From: RGIG4708 sp045633845
GTDB lineage: Bacteria > Bacillota > Clostridia > UMGS1810
Assembly: GCA_045633845.1 (NCBI GenBank)
Contig: JAZQZC010000012.1
Span: forward strand, 1-25,153
Direction: 5' to 3'
DNA length: 25,153 nt
The first letter of the stretch is position 1; the number at the start of each line of letters is the position of its first letter. The notes beneath the pieces were generated by a model that saw only the letters and a program-made list of their open reading frames with translations, had not been told where the DNA came from and searched no databases. The position numbers and the translations under genes were made by a program. This document shows, in pieces, positions 8,101 to 16,599 of this stretch.

Positions 8101-8907
8101 AAGTCGATTGTTTCTGTTGATAACTCTTCTGTAAAGGTCGTTAAGGTCGGATGTGGCAAATCTGCCGCCGTCAAGCTGAACCATAGGTCTGATTTCGGGC
8201 GGGATAACAGGAATAACATCCATTATCATCCATTCGGGCTTGTTGCCTGACATTCTAAATGCCTCTACAACCTCAAGTCTTTTTGCTATACGAACCTTTT
8301 TTTGACCCTGTGAATCGTCAAGCTCTGCTTTGAGCTCTGCTGCAAGCTCATTAAGGTCGATGTCCATAAGCAATTTTTTGATTGATTCTGCACCCATACC
8401 TGCCGAAAATGCATTGATACCATATTTGTCGATGTTATCTCTGTACTCTTTTTCGGTAAGAACAGTTTTGTAAGCAAGACCGGATGAACCCGGGTCGGTT
8501 ACAACGTATGCTGCAAAATACAATATTTTTTCGAGTATTCTCGGGCTCATATCAAGCATAAGTCCAAGTCTTGAAGGTATGCCCTTAAAGTACCAGATGT
8601 GTGACACAGGGGCTGCAAGCTCAATGTGTCCCATTCTTTCTCTTCGAACCTTTGCGCGGGTAACCTCTACTCCGCATCGGTCGCACACAATACCTTTGTA
8701 TCTGTTGCGTTTGTATTTACCGCAGTAGCACTCCCAGTCCTTTGTAGGTCCAAAAATCTTTTCGCAAAAAAGTCCGTCTCTTTCGGGCTTGAGTGTGCGG
8801 TAGTTAATTGTTTCGGGCTTTTTAACCTCGCCGTATGACCACTCTCTGATTTTTTCAGGAGAGGACAAACCAATTTTTATTGATGCAAAACCATTAAATT
8901 CTGACAT
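5170..8907 (-). CDS. rpoC: RNA polymerase subunit beta'
   Basis: Beta' forms the catalytic half of RNA polymerase that holds the active-site magnesium. The protein has 1245 residues. The N-terminal zinc finger is C60-x-C62-x12-C75-x2-C78. The catalytic NADFDGD motif is at about residues 448-454, and a second Cys cluster (CQARIGVCAKC) lies in the C-terminal third. The start is ATG at 8907 with AAGGAGGGGG just upstream, overlapping the end of rpoB with a 14-nt gap. It is co-transcribed with rpoB and followed by a strong terminator. I see no frameshift, intein or unusual insertion. Confidence 0.98.
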   Translation of the reverse strand: MSEFNGFASIKIGLSSPEKIREWSYGEVKKPETINYRTLKPERDGLFCEKIFGPTKDWECYCGKYKRNRYKGIVCDRCGVEVTRAKVRRERMGHIELAAPVSHIWYFKGIPSRLGLMLDMSPRILEKILYFAAYVVTDPGSSGLAYKTVLTEKEYRDNIDKYGINAFSAGMGAESIKKLLMDIDLNELAAELKAELDDSQGQKKVRIAKRLEVVEAFRMSGNKPEWMIMDVIPVIPPEIRPMVQLDGGRFATSDLNDLYRRVINRNNRLKRLLELEAPDIIVRNEKRMLQEAVDALIDNGRRGRAVTGPGNRPLKSLSDMLKGKQGRFRQNLLGKRVDYSGRSVIVVGPDLKIYQCGLPKEMALELFKPFVMHKLVEDGICHNVKSAKRMVERVKTEVWDVLEDVIKEHPVFLNRAPTLHRLGIQAFEPILVEGRAIRLHPLVCTAFNADFDGDQMAVHVPLSPEAQAEARLLMLSANNLLKPQDGKTVTVPTQDMVLGSYYLTILKPKEVKITDPGDTGFEVGDVVCYLSNQEFNKNSKKAIAKGPSLLEMNRELEAQGKKVAQFTEEGCFAGEAGEAKYFTSFDEALMAYDSGALGLHAPIKVRNTVEVNGEKITGIIDATVGKIIFNEDIPQDIGLVDRSKEGHLVLEVGMNFVADKKGLGKIFDTCIKAHGTHGTADVLDKIKALGYKFSTKGALTISVNDMIIPDAKAAILEQAQKKVDKIAMLFKRGAITDEERYEHVIAAWNEAVNDISDALIDGLDQYNPIYMMATSGARGSKDQIKQLAGMRGLMADTSGKAIEIPIKANFREGLNVLEYFISTHGARKGLADTALRTADSGYLTRRLVDVSQDVIIRELDCGTEDYIVAKAITDGKEVIESFRDRLVGRTSREDIVHPETGEIVIYAGQLMSEEDANRVVAAGVTSAKIRSILTCQARIGVCAKCYGSNLSTGKLVDVGEAVGIIAAQSIGEPGTQLTMRTFHTGGVAGDDITQGLPRVEELFEARKPKGVAIIAEQAGNAKIEETKKKREVVITDADGATHNYLIPYGSRIKIADGTDVVKGQELTEGSIYPQDLLRVMGTMDDTGIKAVIDYLIQEVQRVYRLQGIDINDKHIEVIVRQMIRKVKVEEQGSSNLLLGSVIDKAEFYDACKKAKEAGGEEPKCSRVLLGITKTALATDSFLSAASFQETTRVLTDAAIKGKKDPLVGLKENVIIGKLIPAGTGLSTYHDVDVVTPIISSSDSAN

Positions 8908-8921
8908 ATTATCCCCCTCCT

Positions 8922-11900
8922 TTAATTATCGTCGCCGAGCAAGTCGTCGAATGAGTCTATACTGCTGCTTAAGCTGTCAAGGTCTTCGTCGAGATCCACA
9001 AATTCCACATCTGCATCAAGCAAATCGGTACCGTGAATATCATCGAGTGTGAGCGGAAGCTCAAAATGAGAATCTTCCGGCTCATCATCATCAAGCGGCG
9101 AGAATGAGAATTCGTCAAGCAAATCGTCTTCCTCATTAGCTTTTGGTTCATTTGCAGGCTCATCGGAAATATCCATTTCCTCATAATCGCCGTACTTAAC
9201 CATTTTAACATCTGTATCGTCATCGTCAAATTCTTCTTTAATGATAACCTCATTGTCATCATCGTCAAGCACCTTAACATCAAGGCCCAAGCTCTGCAAT
9301 TCTTTAATAAGAACCTTAAATGACTCAGGAATACCTGATTTAGGTACATTTTCGCCTTTAACGATGCTCTCATAAGTTTTTACTCTGCCCACAACGTCGT
9401 CAGACTTAACAGTAAGAATTTCCTGCAAGGTATAAGCTGCGCCGTATGCTTCGAGAGCCCAAACCTCCATCTCACCAAATCTCTGACCACCAAACTGCGC
9501 TTTACCGCCGAGAGGCTGCTGAGTAACAAGTGAGTATGGGCCTGTTGAACGTGCATGGATTTTGTCGTCAACAAGGTGATGGAGCTTGAGATAGTACATA
9601 TAACCAACAGTTACAGGTGAGTCAAATGCAATACCTGTTCTGCCGTCGTAAAGTGTGCTCTTGCCGTCTGCACTAAAGCCAGCCTCAATAAGAGCCTCGG
9701 TAATGTCTTTTTCGTTTGCGCCGTCAAATACAGGGGTTGCAATTTTCCAGCCCAGTGCTTTTGCCGCATAACCAAGATGCACCTCGAGCACCTGACCGAT
9801 GTTCATACGTGAAGGTACGCCGAGAGGGTTAAGCACAATCTGAAGCGGAGTACCATCTGCAAGGAAAGGCATATCCTCTTCGGGGAGAATTCGTGAAATA
9901 ACACCCTTGTTACCATGACGACCCGCCATTTTATCACCAACAGAGATTTTTCTCTTTTGAGCGATATAGCAGCGGACAAGCTGATTTACTCCGGGAGGAA
10001 GCTCGTCGCCGTTTTCTCTTGTAAATATTTTAACATCTACAACAATACCTGCCTCGCCGTGAGGAACACGGAGAGATGTATCTCTTACGTCTCTTGCCTT
10101 TTCACCGAAAATTGCACGGAGAAGTCTTTCTTCGGCACTGAGCTCGGTTTCACCCTTAGGTGTAACCTTACCTACAAGGATATCACCGCTGCGAACCTCG
10201 GCACCAATTCGTACGATACCTCTTTCGTCGATATCCTTGAGTGCGTCTTCACCAAGGTTTGAAATATCTCTTGTAATTTCTTCGGCACCAAGCTTTGTAT
10301 CTCTTGCTTCACATTCGTATTCTTCGATATGAATAGATGTAAATACGTCTTCTTTTACAAGTCTTTCGTTAATAAGAACAGCATCCTCGTAGTTGTAACC
10401 TTCCCATGTCATAAAGCCAATGAGAATGTTTTTACCAAGGGCAAGCTCACCGTTACAGGTTGAAGGACCGTCTGCAATGATGTCGCCTTTTTTAACTCTT
10501 TCGCCGTTTGATACGATAGGAGTCTGGTTGATGCATGTGCTCTGGTTTGAACGGAGGAACTTGGTGAGTTTGTACACTCTCTCCAGCCCGTCGTCTTCTA
10601 CAACAACAATCTGGTCTGCTGCTGCCTTTTTAACAACGCCGTCCTCTTTTGCAAGTACGCATACGCCTGAGTCTTTTGCGGCTCTGTATTCCATACCTGT
10701 ACCTACAACAGGAGATTCTGTTTTAAGGAGCGGCACTGCCTGACGCTGCATGTTGGAGCCCATGAGTGCTCGAACGGCGTCATCGTTTTCGAGGAACGGA
10801 ATAAGAGCGGTAGCTACAGACACAATCTGCTGAGGAGATACGTCTACGTAGTCAACCTCTTCGGGTTTAACCTCAAGGAATTCATCTCTGTAACGAACAA
10901 TAACCTTTTCGTTTACAAAGCGGCCGTTTTCGTCAAGCTTTTCGCTGGCAGGGGCAACCTTGTAGTTGTCCTCGATGTCAGCTGTCATATATTCAATTTC
11001 ATCGGTAGCAACGCAATTTTGTTTGTCAAATTTGCGGTATGCTGCCTCGATAAAGCCATATTCGTTAACTCTTGCGTATGTTGCAAGGGAGTTGATAAGA
11101 CCGATGTTAGGACCTTCAGGAGTTTCGATAGGGCACATTCTGCCATAGTGAGAATGGTGAACGTCTCGAACTTCAAAGCCCGCTCTTTCTCGCGACAAAC
11201 CGCCGGGGCCAAGAGCTGAAAGTCTGCGTTTATGTGTAAGCTCTGCAAGTGGATTGTTTTGATCCATAAACTGCGAGAGCTGTGAAGAACCAAAAAATTC
11301 TTTAATTGCGGAAACAACAGGTCTTGAGTTTATAAGGAGCTGCGGTGTAACAGTTGCAGGGTCCTGAGTTGTCATTCTCTCTCTTACAACTCTCTCGAGT
11401 CTTGCAAGACCGATGCGGAACTGATTTTGCAAAAGCTCGCCTACGCAGCGAAGTCTTCTGTTACCAAGATGGTCGATATCGTCGGTAGAGCCAAGACCAT
11501 ACTCAAGGTTGCAGTGGTAGTTGATTGACGCAAAAATATCTTCTATAATAATATGCTTTGGAACAAGCTCATCCATACGCTGTGAAAGAAGCTTTTTGAT
11601 TTCGCCTTCATCCTCGGTACTATCGAGAATTTCGCGGAGCACACTGTATTTAACCAGCTCGGTAATTTCGAGGTCGGAAATATCAAAATCTATAAAGTTT
11701 TTGATATCAACCATATCGTTGGTAAATACTTTTACTTCCTTGTCATCTATTTTAAGCCATACGGTATTAACACCCGCAACCTCCATTGCGTGCGCCATAT
11801 CCTTTGACACCATATCGCCTGCTTTACCCAAAATTTCGCCTGTTTCGCCGTCTACAACATCTCTTGCGAGAACCTGATTTTTAATTCGGTCACTTAGCAT

Positions 11901-12734
11901 AAGCTTTTTGTTGAATTTAAAACGACCAACCTTTGAGATGTCATATCTCTTGGCATCAAACAACAAATTGTTGATAAGTGTTGTTGCGCTCTCTGCCGTT
12001 GGTGGCTCGCCCGGACGGAGCTTTTTGTATATTTCGATAAGAGCCTCTTCGCTGTCTGTTGTAAGATCCTTTTCGAGAGTTACATTAATTTTGGGGTCGT
12101 AACCAAACATTTCGAGTATTTCGGGATTGGTGTTAAGACCGAGAGCTCTGATTAAAACAGTAACAGGCATTTTTCTGTTACGGTCAATACGAACAGAAAA
12201 TACGTCGTTTGAGTCTGTTTCATATTCGAGCCATGCACCACGATTAGGTATAACTGTTGCAAAATGCAATTCCTTACCTGTTTTGTCGTGCTGCATATCG
12301 TAGTATATACCCGGGGAACGGACAACCTGGCTAACAATTACACGCTCTGCACCGTTGATAATAAAGGTACCCGAATCTGTCATAAGAGGAAAATCACCCA
12401 TAAAGATTTCCTGGTCTTTTTCCTCCATAGTTTCAACATTGCGGAGTCTTACCTTAATTTTGAGCGGTTTGGAGTATGTTGCATCTCTGCTTTTGCACTC
12501 TTCGATTGAATACTTAGGTTCTTCCTCTAAGTAATAATCCAAAAATTCAAGTTCCAGGTTACCGGAAAAGTCGCGAATGGGAGATACGTCTTTGAGTACC
12601 TCTTTCAGTCCCTTGTCGATGAACCATTGATATGAATTTTTCTGCACCTCAATTAAGTTTGGCATTTCAACGATTTGCTGTGTGTTTGAGTAGCACATAC
12701 GTTCGTTTTTGCCAAGCCTTATAGGATGTACCAT
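8922..12734 (-). CDS. rpoB: RNA polymerase subunit beta
   Basis: Beta is the second large catalytic subunit of RNA polymerase. The frame is open to 12767 from a TTG, but the ATG at 12734-12732 starts the family sequence MVHPIRLGKNER and has GAGGTGA 8 nt upstream, giving 1270 residues. The rifampicin region (about residues 485-510: SSQLSQFMDQNNPL, THKRRLSALGPGG) is wild type at the commonly mutated positions. After the usual C-terminal segment LIKELQSLGLDVKVL the protein carries a 114-residue tail (about 1157-1270) with 48 Asp/Glu and only four Lys. This is notably longer than in Bacillus. The gene has its own promoter and is not preceded by rplL. Confidence 0.98.
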   Translation of the reverse strand: MVHPIRLGKNERMCYSNTQQIVEMPNLIEVQKNSYQWFIDKGLKEVLKDVSPIRDFSGNLELEFLDYYLEEEPKYSIEECKSRDATYSKPLKIKVRLRNVETMEEKDQEIFMGDFPLMTDSGTFIINGAERVIVSQVVRSPGIYYDMQHDKTGKELHFATVIPNRGAWLEYETDSNDVFSVRIDRNRKMPVTVLIRALGLNTNPEILEMFGYDPKINVTLEKDLTTDSEEALIEIYKKLRPGEPPTAESATTLINNLLFDAKRYDISKVGRFKFNKKLMLSDRIKNQVLARDVVDGETGEILGKAGDMVSKDMAHAMEVAGVNTVWLKIDDKEVKVFTNDMVDIKNFIDFDISDLEITELVKYSVLREILDSTEDEGEIKKLLSQRMDELVPKHIIIEDIFASINYHCNLEYGLGSTDDIDHLGNRRLRCVGELLQNQFRIGLARLERVVRERMTTQDPATVTPQLLINSRPVVSAIKEFFGSSQLSQFMDQNNPLAELTHKRRLSALGPGGLSRERAGFEVRDVHHSHYGRMCPIETPEGPNIGLINSLATYARVNEYGFIEAAYRKFDKQNCVATDEIEYMTADIEDNYKVAPASEKLDENGRFVNEKVIVRYRDEFLEVKPEEVDYVDVSPQQIVSVATALIPFLENDDAVRALMGSNMQRQAVPLLKTESPVVGTGMEYRAAKDSGVCVLAKEDGVVKKAAADQIVVVEDDGLERVYKLTKFLRSNQSTCINQTPIVSNGERVKKGDIIADGPSTCNGELALGKNILIGFMTWEGYNYEDAVLINERLVKEDVFTSIHIEEYECEARDTKLGAEEITRDISNLGEDALKDIDERGIVRIGAEVRSGDILVGKVTPKGETELSAEERLLRAIFGEKARDVRDTSLRVPHGEAGIVVDVKIFTRENGDELPPGVNQLVRCYIAQKRKISVGDKMAGRHGNKGVISRILPEEDMPFLADGTPLQIVLNPLGVPSRMNIGQVLEVHLGYAAKALGWKIATPVFDGANEKDITEALIEAGFSADGKSTLYDGRTGIAFDSPVTVGYMYYLKLHHLVDDKIHARSTGPYSLVTQQPLGGKAQFGGQRFGEMEVWALEAYGAAYTLQEILTVKSDDVVGRVKTYESIVKGENVPKSGIPESFKVLIKELQSLGLDVKVLDDDDNEVIIKEEFDDDDTDVKMVKYGDYEEMDISDEPANEPKANEEDDLLDEFSFSPLDDDEPEDSHFELPLTLDDIHGTDLLDADVEFVDLDEDLDSLSSSIDSFDDLLGDDN

Positions 12735-12884
12735 AAAATCACTCACCTCATCTGTTAATAGTCGCAATCGTTAACAAAAATTTAACATAAAAATCTCTGT
12801 TTTATATAAATTTTATGTAAACCGAATTTGCTTTTGTTGTGATACTGCACAATCACTTTCCGCCAAATTCGGCTATAATTGCAA
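12735..12884 (-). promoter_or_regulatory. rpoB leader with nested hairpin
   Basis: The predicted leader is about 150 nt. Near its 5' end, CCGAATTTG (12822-12830) pairs with CAAATTCGG (12864-12872), and inside this GTGAT (12839-12843) pairs with ATCAC (12852-12856). No T-run follows on the minus strand, so this is not an evident terminator or attenuator. The rest of the leader is AT-rich. A role in mRNA stability or polymerase-subunit feedback is possible but unproven. Confidence 0.45.
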
Positions 12885-12890
12885 TTTACT

Positions 12891-12919
12891 ATATTAGCAT
12901 ATACCCCACAATTTGTCAA
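12891..12919 (-). promoter_or_regulatory. Sigma-A promoter of rpoBC
   Basis: On the minus strand TTGACA (12919-12914), a 17-bp spacer and TAATAT (12896-12891) form a near-perfect promoter. The expected start is near 12884. It lies downstream of the dyad that closes the preceding unit, so rpoBC is independent of the upstream unknown genes. Confidence 0.85.
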
Positions 12920-12987
12920 GCTTTTTTGGTAATTTTTTTTAAAACATGAAATATTCTGAATTTATGTAATAATTTTTCTACATAAAT

Positions 12988-13029
12988 ATAATACCCATCT
13001 GTACACCTTGGTATACAAATGGGTATTAT
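12988..13029 (-). terminator. Likely terminator after the HTH-TPR gene
   Basis: A 42-bp dyad with AATACCCAT and ATGGGTATT arms and an inner TGTA-ACC/GGT-TACA stem lies 11 bp after the stop codon at 13041. Only two interior base pairs mismatch, and the loop is very small. The following bases on the minus strand are AT-rich but lack a clean T-run, so termination may be weak. A second dyad, TTTATGTA/TACATAAA (12961-12986), follows at once. Confidence 0.55.
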
Positions 13030-13040
13030 TATAAGTTGTG

Positions 13041-14870
13041 TTAAAACAAAAGCATAAGCATTTCTTCTTCAGCTTTTTGCTTTGCAAGCTTCATTTGCCG
13101 TTGTTCTTCTTCCTTGCGCCTTTTTTCCTCCTCAAGGCGGCGCTGTTCTTCCTCTTTGCGCCTTTTTTCCTCCTCAAGACGGCGTTGTTCTTCCTCTTGT
13201 TGCCTTTTTTCTTGCTCGATGCGGCGCTGCTCTTCCCTTTCAAGACGTTCTTTTTCAAGTCGTTGTCTTTCGAGTTGTTCAATACGTTGTTTTTCCTGTG
13301 CCTTTTGTTTTTCCACCCATGCCTTTTCATCAGGATTATAATCAAGGGCAATATTTATATAATGTTGAATTCCTGATTTTCGTGCACGTTCAAGAAAAGC
13401 GCTTGCCGCCTGCTTGTACATCTGCGTACCCTCTTGTCCGTTCGTCATAAAACGTTGTCCGTATTCACAGGCATCGTAATCCGATTTGCATCCACAAATA
13501 AGTCTGTAACAGGAATGACTGTGAAATCCGTGAAAAGCAAGCTGATTTTTGTACAAAGCCTCGGCTTTGCTCCACGACTCATCTCCCAAAAGGTTTCCGC
13601 GGTATATACATTCGGCTTTTTTCCATGGCTGATACGAGATTTTCAGTTTTTCCATTTTTTCAAAGGTTTTGTATGCTTTGTCAAATTGCATCAAATTCAT
13701 ATACGCCTCAACAAGATTATGATATACATAAGGCTCGTTGTTGCCAAACACAATGGCACTCTCACCCTCACTTGCCGCCTTTTGATTTTCTCCCAACTGC
13801 AGATAATGCCATGCCTTATTGCCTATACTTATAGAAAAGGGACCTTCTTTTTCACGGCTGGATTCAATATATGCATCTATACAAAAGCGGTGGTCATCAG
13901 GTGTCATATTGTCTATACAGCTTCTTGAATAAGCAAGCTTAAAGAATTTATCCGTACCCCAGTTTGTAAATATTCCTGTTTTGTTGTAGCTTTCTTTAAA
14001 TATGGCATCCGCCATAACATAATTTTTGTTATCGTACTCAATATGTGCCGCCATAGAATATCTTGTAGCAGCACTTGACAATTGCCCTGCACAGGCAAGT
14101 GCCCTTGCATACCACAAAAGTTGCTCTTCGGTCAATGCTTTGTTATCTCTTTTTATGCAATTTTCATATTCGCGAAGCTCCCGTACGATACTCTGACAAT
14201 GGGTATCTGCATTCCCGGACTTTGCAAGCACCTCGGCAATAAGTGCGTAAAGCTCTACTGCATCAAACAACTTTCGGGCATCATAAAAACTATCAAGTGC
14301 CTGCTGGAGGCGATTTTCTTTAAGTGCCTTTTTTCCAATATCAACCAAACGGTAATACTCATTTGTATTTTTCTTTTGTTGTTCCTTTTTCTGTCTTTCG
14401 TATTCCTGTTGACGTATCTGTTGCTCACGGGCCTCTCTTTCGCGGCGCTCACGCTCTTGTCTGGCATTTTGCTCTGCCTGCAAGCGCTGCTGCCTTTCTC
14501 TCTGCTGCTGCGCCGCACGTTGCTGCTGTTGCTGCTGCCAGCTGCGGTTTTGCTCGGCAATATCCTTTGCGATTTCGGATATGTACCATTCAAAATCCCA
14601 TTCCCATTCGTCGGCGCATTGCAAAAAGTCCTTTATAAGCTGCCTTGTAACGTTGACACCACGTGCGGCAGATTTTCCTCTGCCGTATCTTCCGCGGTCT
14701 TTGCCGCTTTGCCAGCCTGACCTTTGATGAGCATCATCGTTGAAGCCGTAATCACGCACAGTCTGAGATACAACACTTGTTTCCCACCCTGTTGCCTCGC
14801 CTGCTTTTTCCATAGACAAGCCTTCAACAATATATAAATAGATTATTTCAACTTCCTGGTTAAGAGTCAT
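13041..14870 (-). CDS. HTH, coiled-coil and TPR-like protein of unknown function
   Basis: I do not recognise this 609-residue protein. Residues 1-43 resemble a helix-turn-helix (GLSMEKAGEATGWETSVVSQ), followed by an Arg/Gly-rich stretch (50-72). Residues 108-168 are Gln/Arg/Glu-rich coiled coil. Residues 170-515 are helical with TPR-like units (ALDSFYDARKLFDAVELYAL, YHNLVEAYMNLMQFDKAYKTFE). Residues 518-605 form a second, highly charged coiled coil built partly of 14-residue repeats. There is no signal peptide or clear membrane segment, so it is probably cytoplasmic. ATG at 14870 has GGGAGGAA upstream, within the last codons of the preceding WG-like gene, whose stop is 3 nt away, so translation is probably coupled. 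It may be a scaffold or a regulator of its own unit; the HTH call is tentative. Confidence 0.75.
   Translation of the reverse strand: MTLNQEVEIIYLYIVEGLSMEKAGEATGWETSVVSQTVRDYGFNDDAHQRSGWQSGKDRGRYGRGKSAARGVNVTRQLIKDFLQCADEWEWDFEWYISEIAKDIAEQNRSWQQQQQQRAAQQQRERQQRLQAEQNARQERERREREAREQQIRQQEYERQKKEQQKKNTNEYYRLVDIGKKALKENRLQQALDSFYDARKLFDAVELYALIAEVLAKSGNADTHCQSIVRELREYENCIKRDNKALTEEQLLWYARALACAGQLSSAATRYSMAAHIEYDNKNYVMADAIFKESYNKTGIFTNWGTDKFFKLAYSRSCIDNMTPDDHRFCIDAYIESSREKEGPFSISIGNKAWHYLQLGENQKAASEGESAIVFGNNEPYVYHNLVEAYMNLMQFDKAYKTFEKMEKLKISYQPWKKAECIYRGNLLGDESWSKAEALYKNQLAFHGFHSHSCYRLICGCKSDYDACEYGQRFMTNGQEGTQMYKQAASAFLERARKSGIQHYINIALDYNPDEKAWVEKQKAQEKQRIEQLERQRLEKERLEREEQRRIEQEKRQQEEEQRRLEEEKRRKEEEQRRLEEEKRRKEEEQRQMKLAKQKAEEEMLMLLF
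13114..13239. repeat. 42-bp tandem repeat inside the coiled coil
   Basis: Two nearly identical 42-bp units (13114-13155 and 13156-13197) and a diverged third (13198-13239) encode the 14-residue unit EEQRRLEEEKRRKE near the C-terminus of the 609-residue protein. The DNA identity points to recent slippage or recombination. Unit number could vary between strains, changing coil length by 14 residues. Confidence 0.8.
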
Positions 14871-14873
14871 AAA

Positions 14874-16586
14874 TTATTCCTCCCGATGCAAATGCTCAAT
14901 CCATTCGCTGTCAAAACCGATTTTTCCGCAAAAACCGCATTTGCATACCAAAAATCCGTCCTCTTTTCTTGCTGTCTTTTCGTATTCACACGGAACTGTG
15001 TAGCAATGTTTTTTGTAGTTGTATACACCTTTTTTGCCAAAGCGTTCAATATAGCAATAATCAATTTCAAAGGAAGGATCCGCTATTGCAGAACATATTT
15101 TTGTAAAAGCAAAGGGTGTTTCAAATTCTTGTATCATACACTTGTCGCTATTATATCTCACAAGACCATAATACCCCTCTTTTTTTGCAATATATATATC
15201 ATCATCTAATCTGGTTATATACTCAATTCCGTCTTTTGACTCCCAGTCGTAAGCAATCTTACAGTGTTTTGCAAAAACCCCCGAAGCGGGTGCCTGCTTT
15301 TTCTTTTCACTAAATGAATTTGCCAATTCCATTGTTAGTATTCCATTTTCGCATTGAGTAAAAAATTGTTCAACTCCTCCACAGAAGGAATCATTTTTAT
15401 CTACGCATCTGTATACACCCTTGTTTAATAACTTGGAAAACAACACATTTTTGGTAATCGCAATTCCTTCCACCAAAAATCCGTCGTGACAATATGACAC
15501 ATCCATTTCGCTGTCAATAATAAATTCTGTAGGCAGATTGCGGAACAGATACAACGATTTTGATTTGTCATTGCACACATATTTGTATTCGGCATCGTGA
15601 AGCGTTTTATCGTATTCGGAAAAATTATTTTCATCTATATATTCCGCCGGGTACGCAACAGATATATCCATGGCTGAATCACCCGAAAAATAATATCCAA
15701 GTATATCACCTTTTTCAGTTACACATATATCACTGTATATAGGGTATACAAAATATGCAAAATGTTCACTTATAAAGCCCCATTTTCCGTCTTTTTCAAG
15801 TTGATAACGATATCCGCAAGTTCTTTCTTCGGTGACATCCTCTTCAATACCATTATTATAACTTGTACCCACTTTTTCTTTATAACCGATATGCTGTACA
15901 TTGTACATAAGAGAAATAGTTTCTGTCTGAATACCGTTATTGCATTCAAAACTTACTCTTTCTCCTGTTTCTGCATCACATAAAAAGTATCCGGAATCAC
16001 TCTGGCAAACTTCCAGTTTCTGCTCATAAACCTCCTGTTCATCATATGCAACTGATTCGTCATACACTTCAAAACTCTCTGCCTGTTCAGATTGTTCGTC
16101 TTGTTCTCCGCTATGAATTCGGTCAAGCTTTTCCATATATTCCATATCCTCCTCAGATACGTCTGCAAGTATCTCTTCTTTTATATCCTCATATTCAACA
16201 TAAATATCGTCCATATCAAACAACTCTTCTACATCACCGATATGCTTTAGCGCATTAAGTATTGACATAAATGCAACTATTGCGCTTACATTTGATTTGA
16301 GATAGTATCCGTCTGCTCCCTCTATTGCCACAACGCCAACCTTTGCAGCATTGGGGTTGTCGGCAAGGCAGGTTTTGCCCTCAGCCAAAATTGCATCAAA
16401 CAGCTTTTTGCCGCCAATTTTATACAATTGCTCAAATGTTTTAATGTGATTAGAGCGCATACTGTTGTTTTCAAAATCAAGAGCTTTAAACACTCCGCCG
16501 CCGTCATATAGATATAATTTTTTTGTAATTACCTTTTTGCATAATTCTTTGTCATTTAACAATTCATTTAAGCTGTATCTGAACAT
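14874..16586 (-). CDS. WG-repeat-like protein with C-terminal Cys/His cluster
   Basis: The 570-residue product is unassigned. Its N-terminal 150 residues are mixed alpha/beta, followed by a strongly acidic linker (about 135-200) rich in Glu, Asp and Ser. The middle contains a recognisable WG-type beta repeat, EKDGKWGFISEHFAYFVYP (about 262-282), and later degenerate units with KKEGYYGLVRY and FGKKGVYNYKKHCY. The C-terminus has C548-x-C550-x2-C553 and H565-x-H567, which could bind zinc. ATG at 16586 has GGAGGAAA upstream. It lies 13 nt after the stop of the previous gene and 3 nt before the next start, so the three genes form one unit. WG repeats are known as scaffold-like beta structures of uncertain role; no catalytic motif is visible. 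Confidence 0.75.
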   Translation of the reverse strand: MFRYSLNELLNDKELCKKVITKKLYLYDGGGVFKALDFENNSMRSNHIKTFEQLYKIGGKKLFDAILAEGKTCLADNPNAAKVGVVAIEGADGYYLKSNVSAIVAFMSILNALKHIGDVEELFDMDDIYVEYEDIKEEILADVSEEDMEYMEKLDRIHSGEQDEQSEQAESFEVYDESVAYDEQEVYEQKLEVCQSDSGYFLCDAETGERVSFECNNGIQTETISLMYNVQHIGYKEKVGTSYNNGIEEDVTEERTCGYRYQLEKDGKWGFISEHFAYFVYPIYSDICVTEKGDILGYYFSGDSAMDISVAYPAEYIDENNFSEYDKTLHDAEYKYVCNDKSKSLYLFRNLPTEFIIDSEMDVSYCHDGFLVEGIAITKNVLFSKLLNKGVYRCVDKNDSFCGGVEQFFTQCENGILTMELANSFSEKKKQAPASGVFAKHCKIAYDWESKDGIEYITRLDDDIYIAKKEGYYGLVRYNSDKCMIQEFETPFAFTKICSAIADPSFEIDYCYIERFGKKGVYNYKKHCYTVPCEYEKTARKEDGFLVCKCGFCGKIGFDSEWIEHLHREE

Positions 16587-16599
16587 TTATTTTCCTCCG

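Noticed and set aside
13038..13450. Plus-strand open frames over the coiled-coil tail
   Set aside because: They arise from the repetitive Glu/Lys/Arg codons read backwards, giving Phe/Leu/Ser-rich sequence that mimics membrane segments.
14082..14720. Plus-strand frame of 212 codons resembling a membrane protein
   Set aside because: It is antisense to the Gln/Arg coiled coil and TPR region; its Leu-rich stretches come from reversed Gln and Lys codons.
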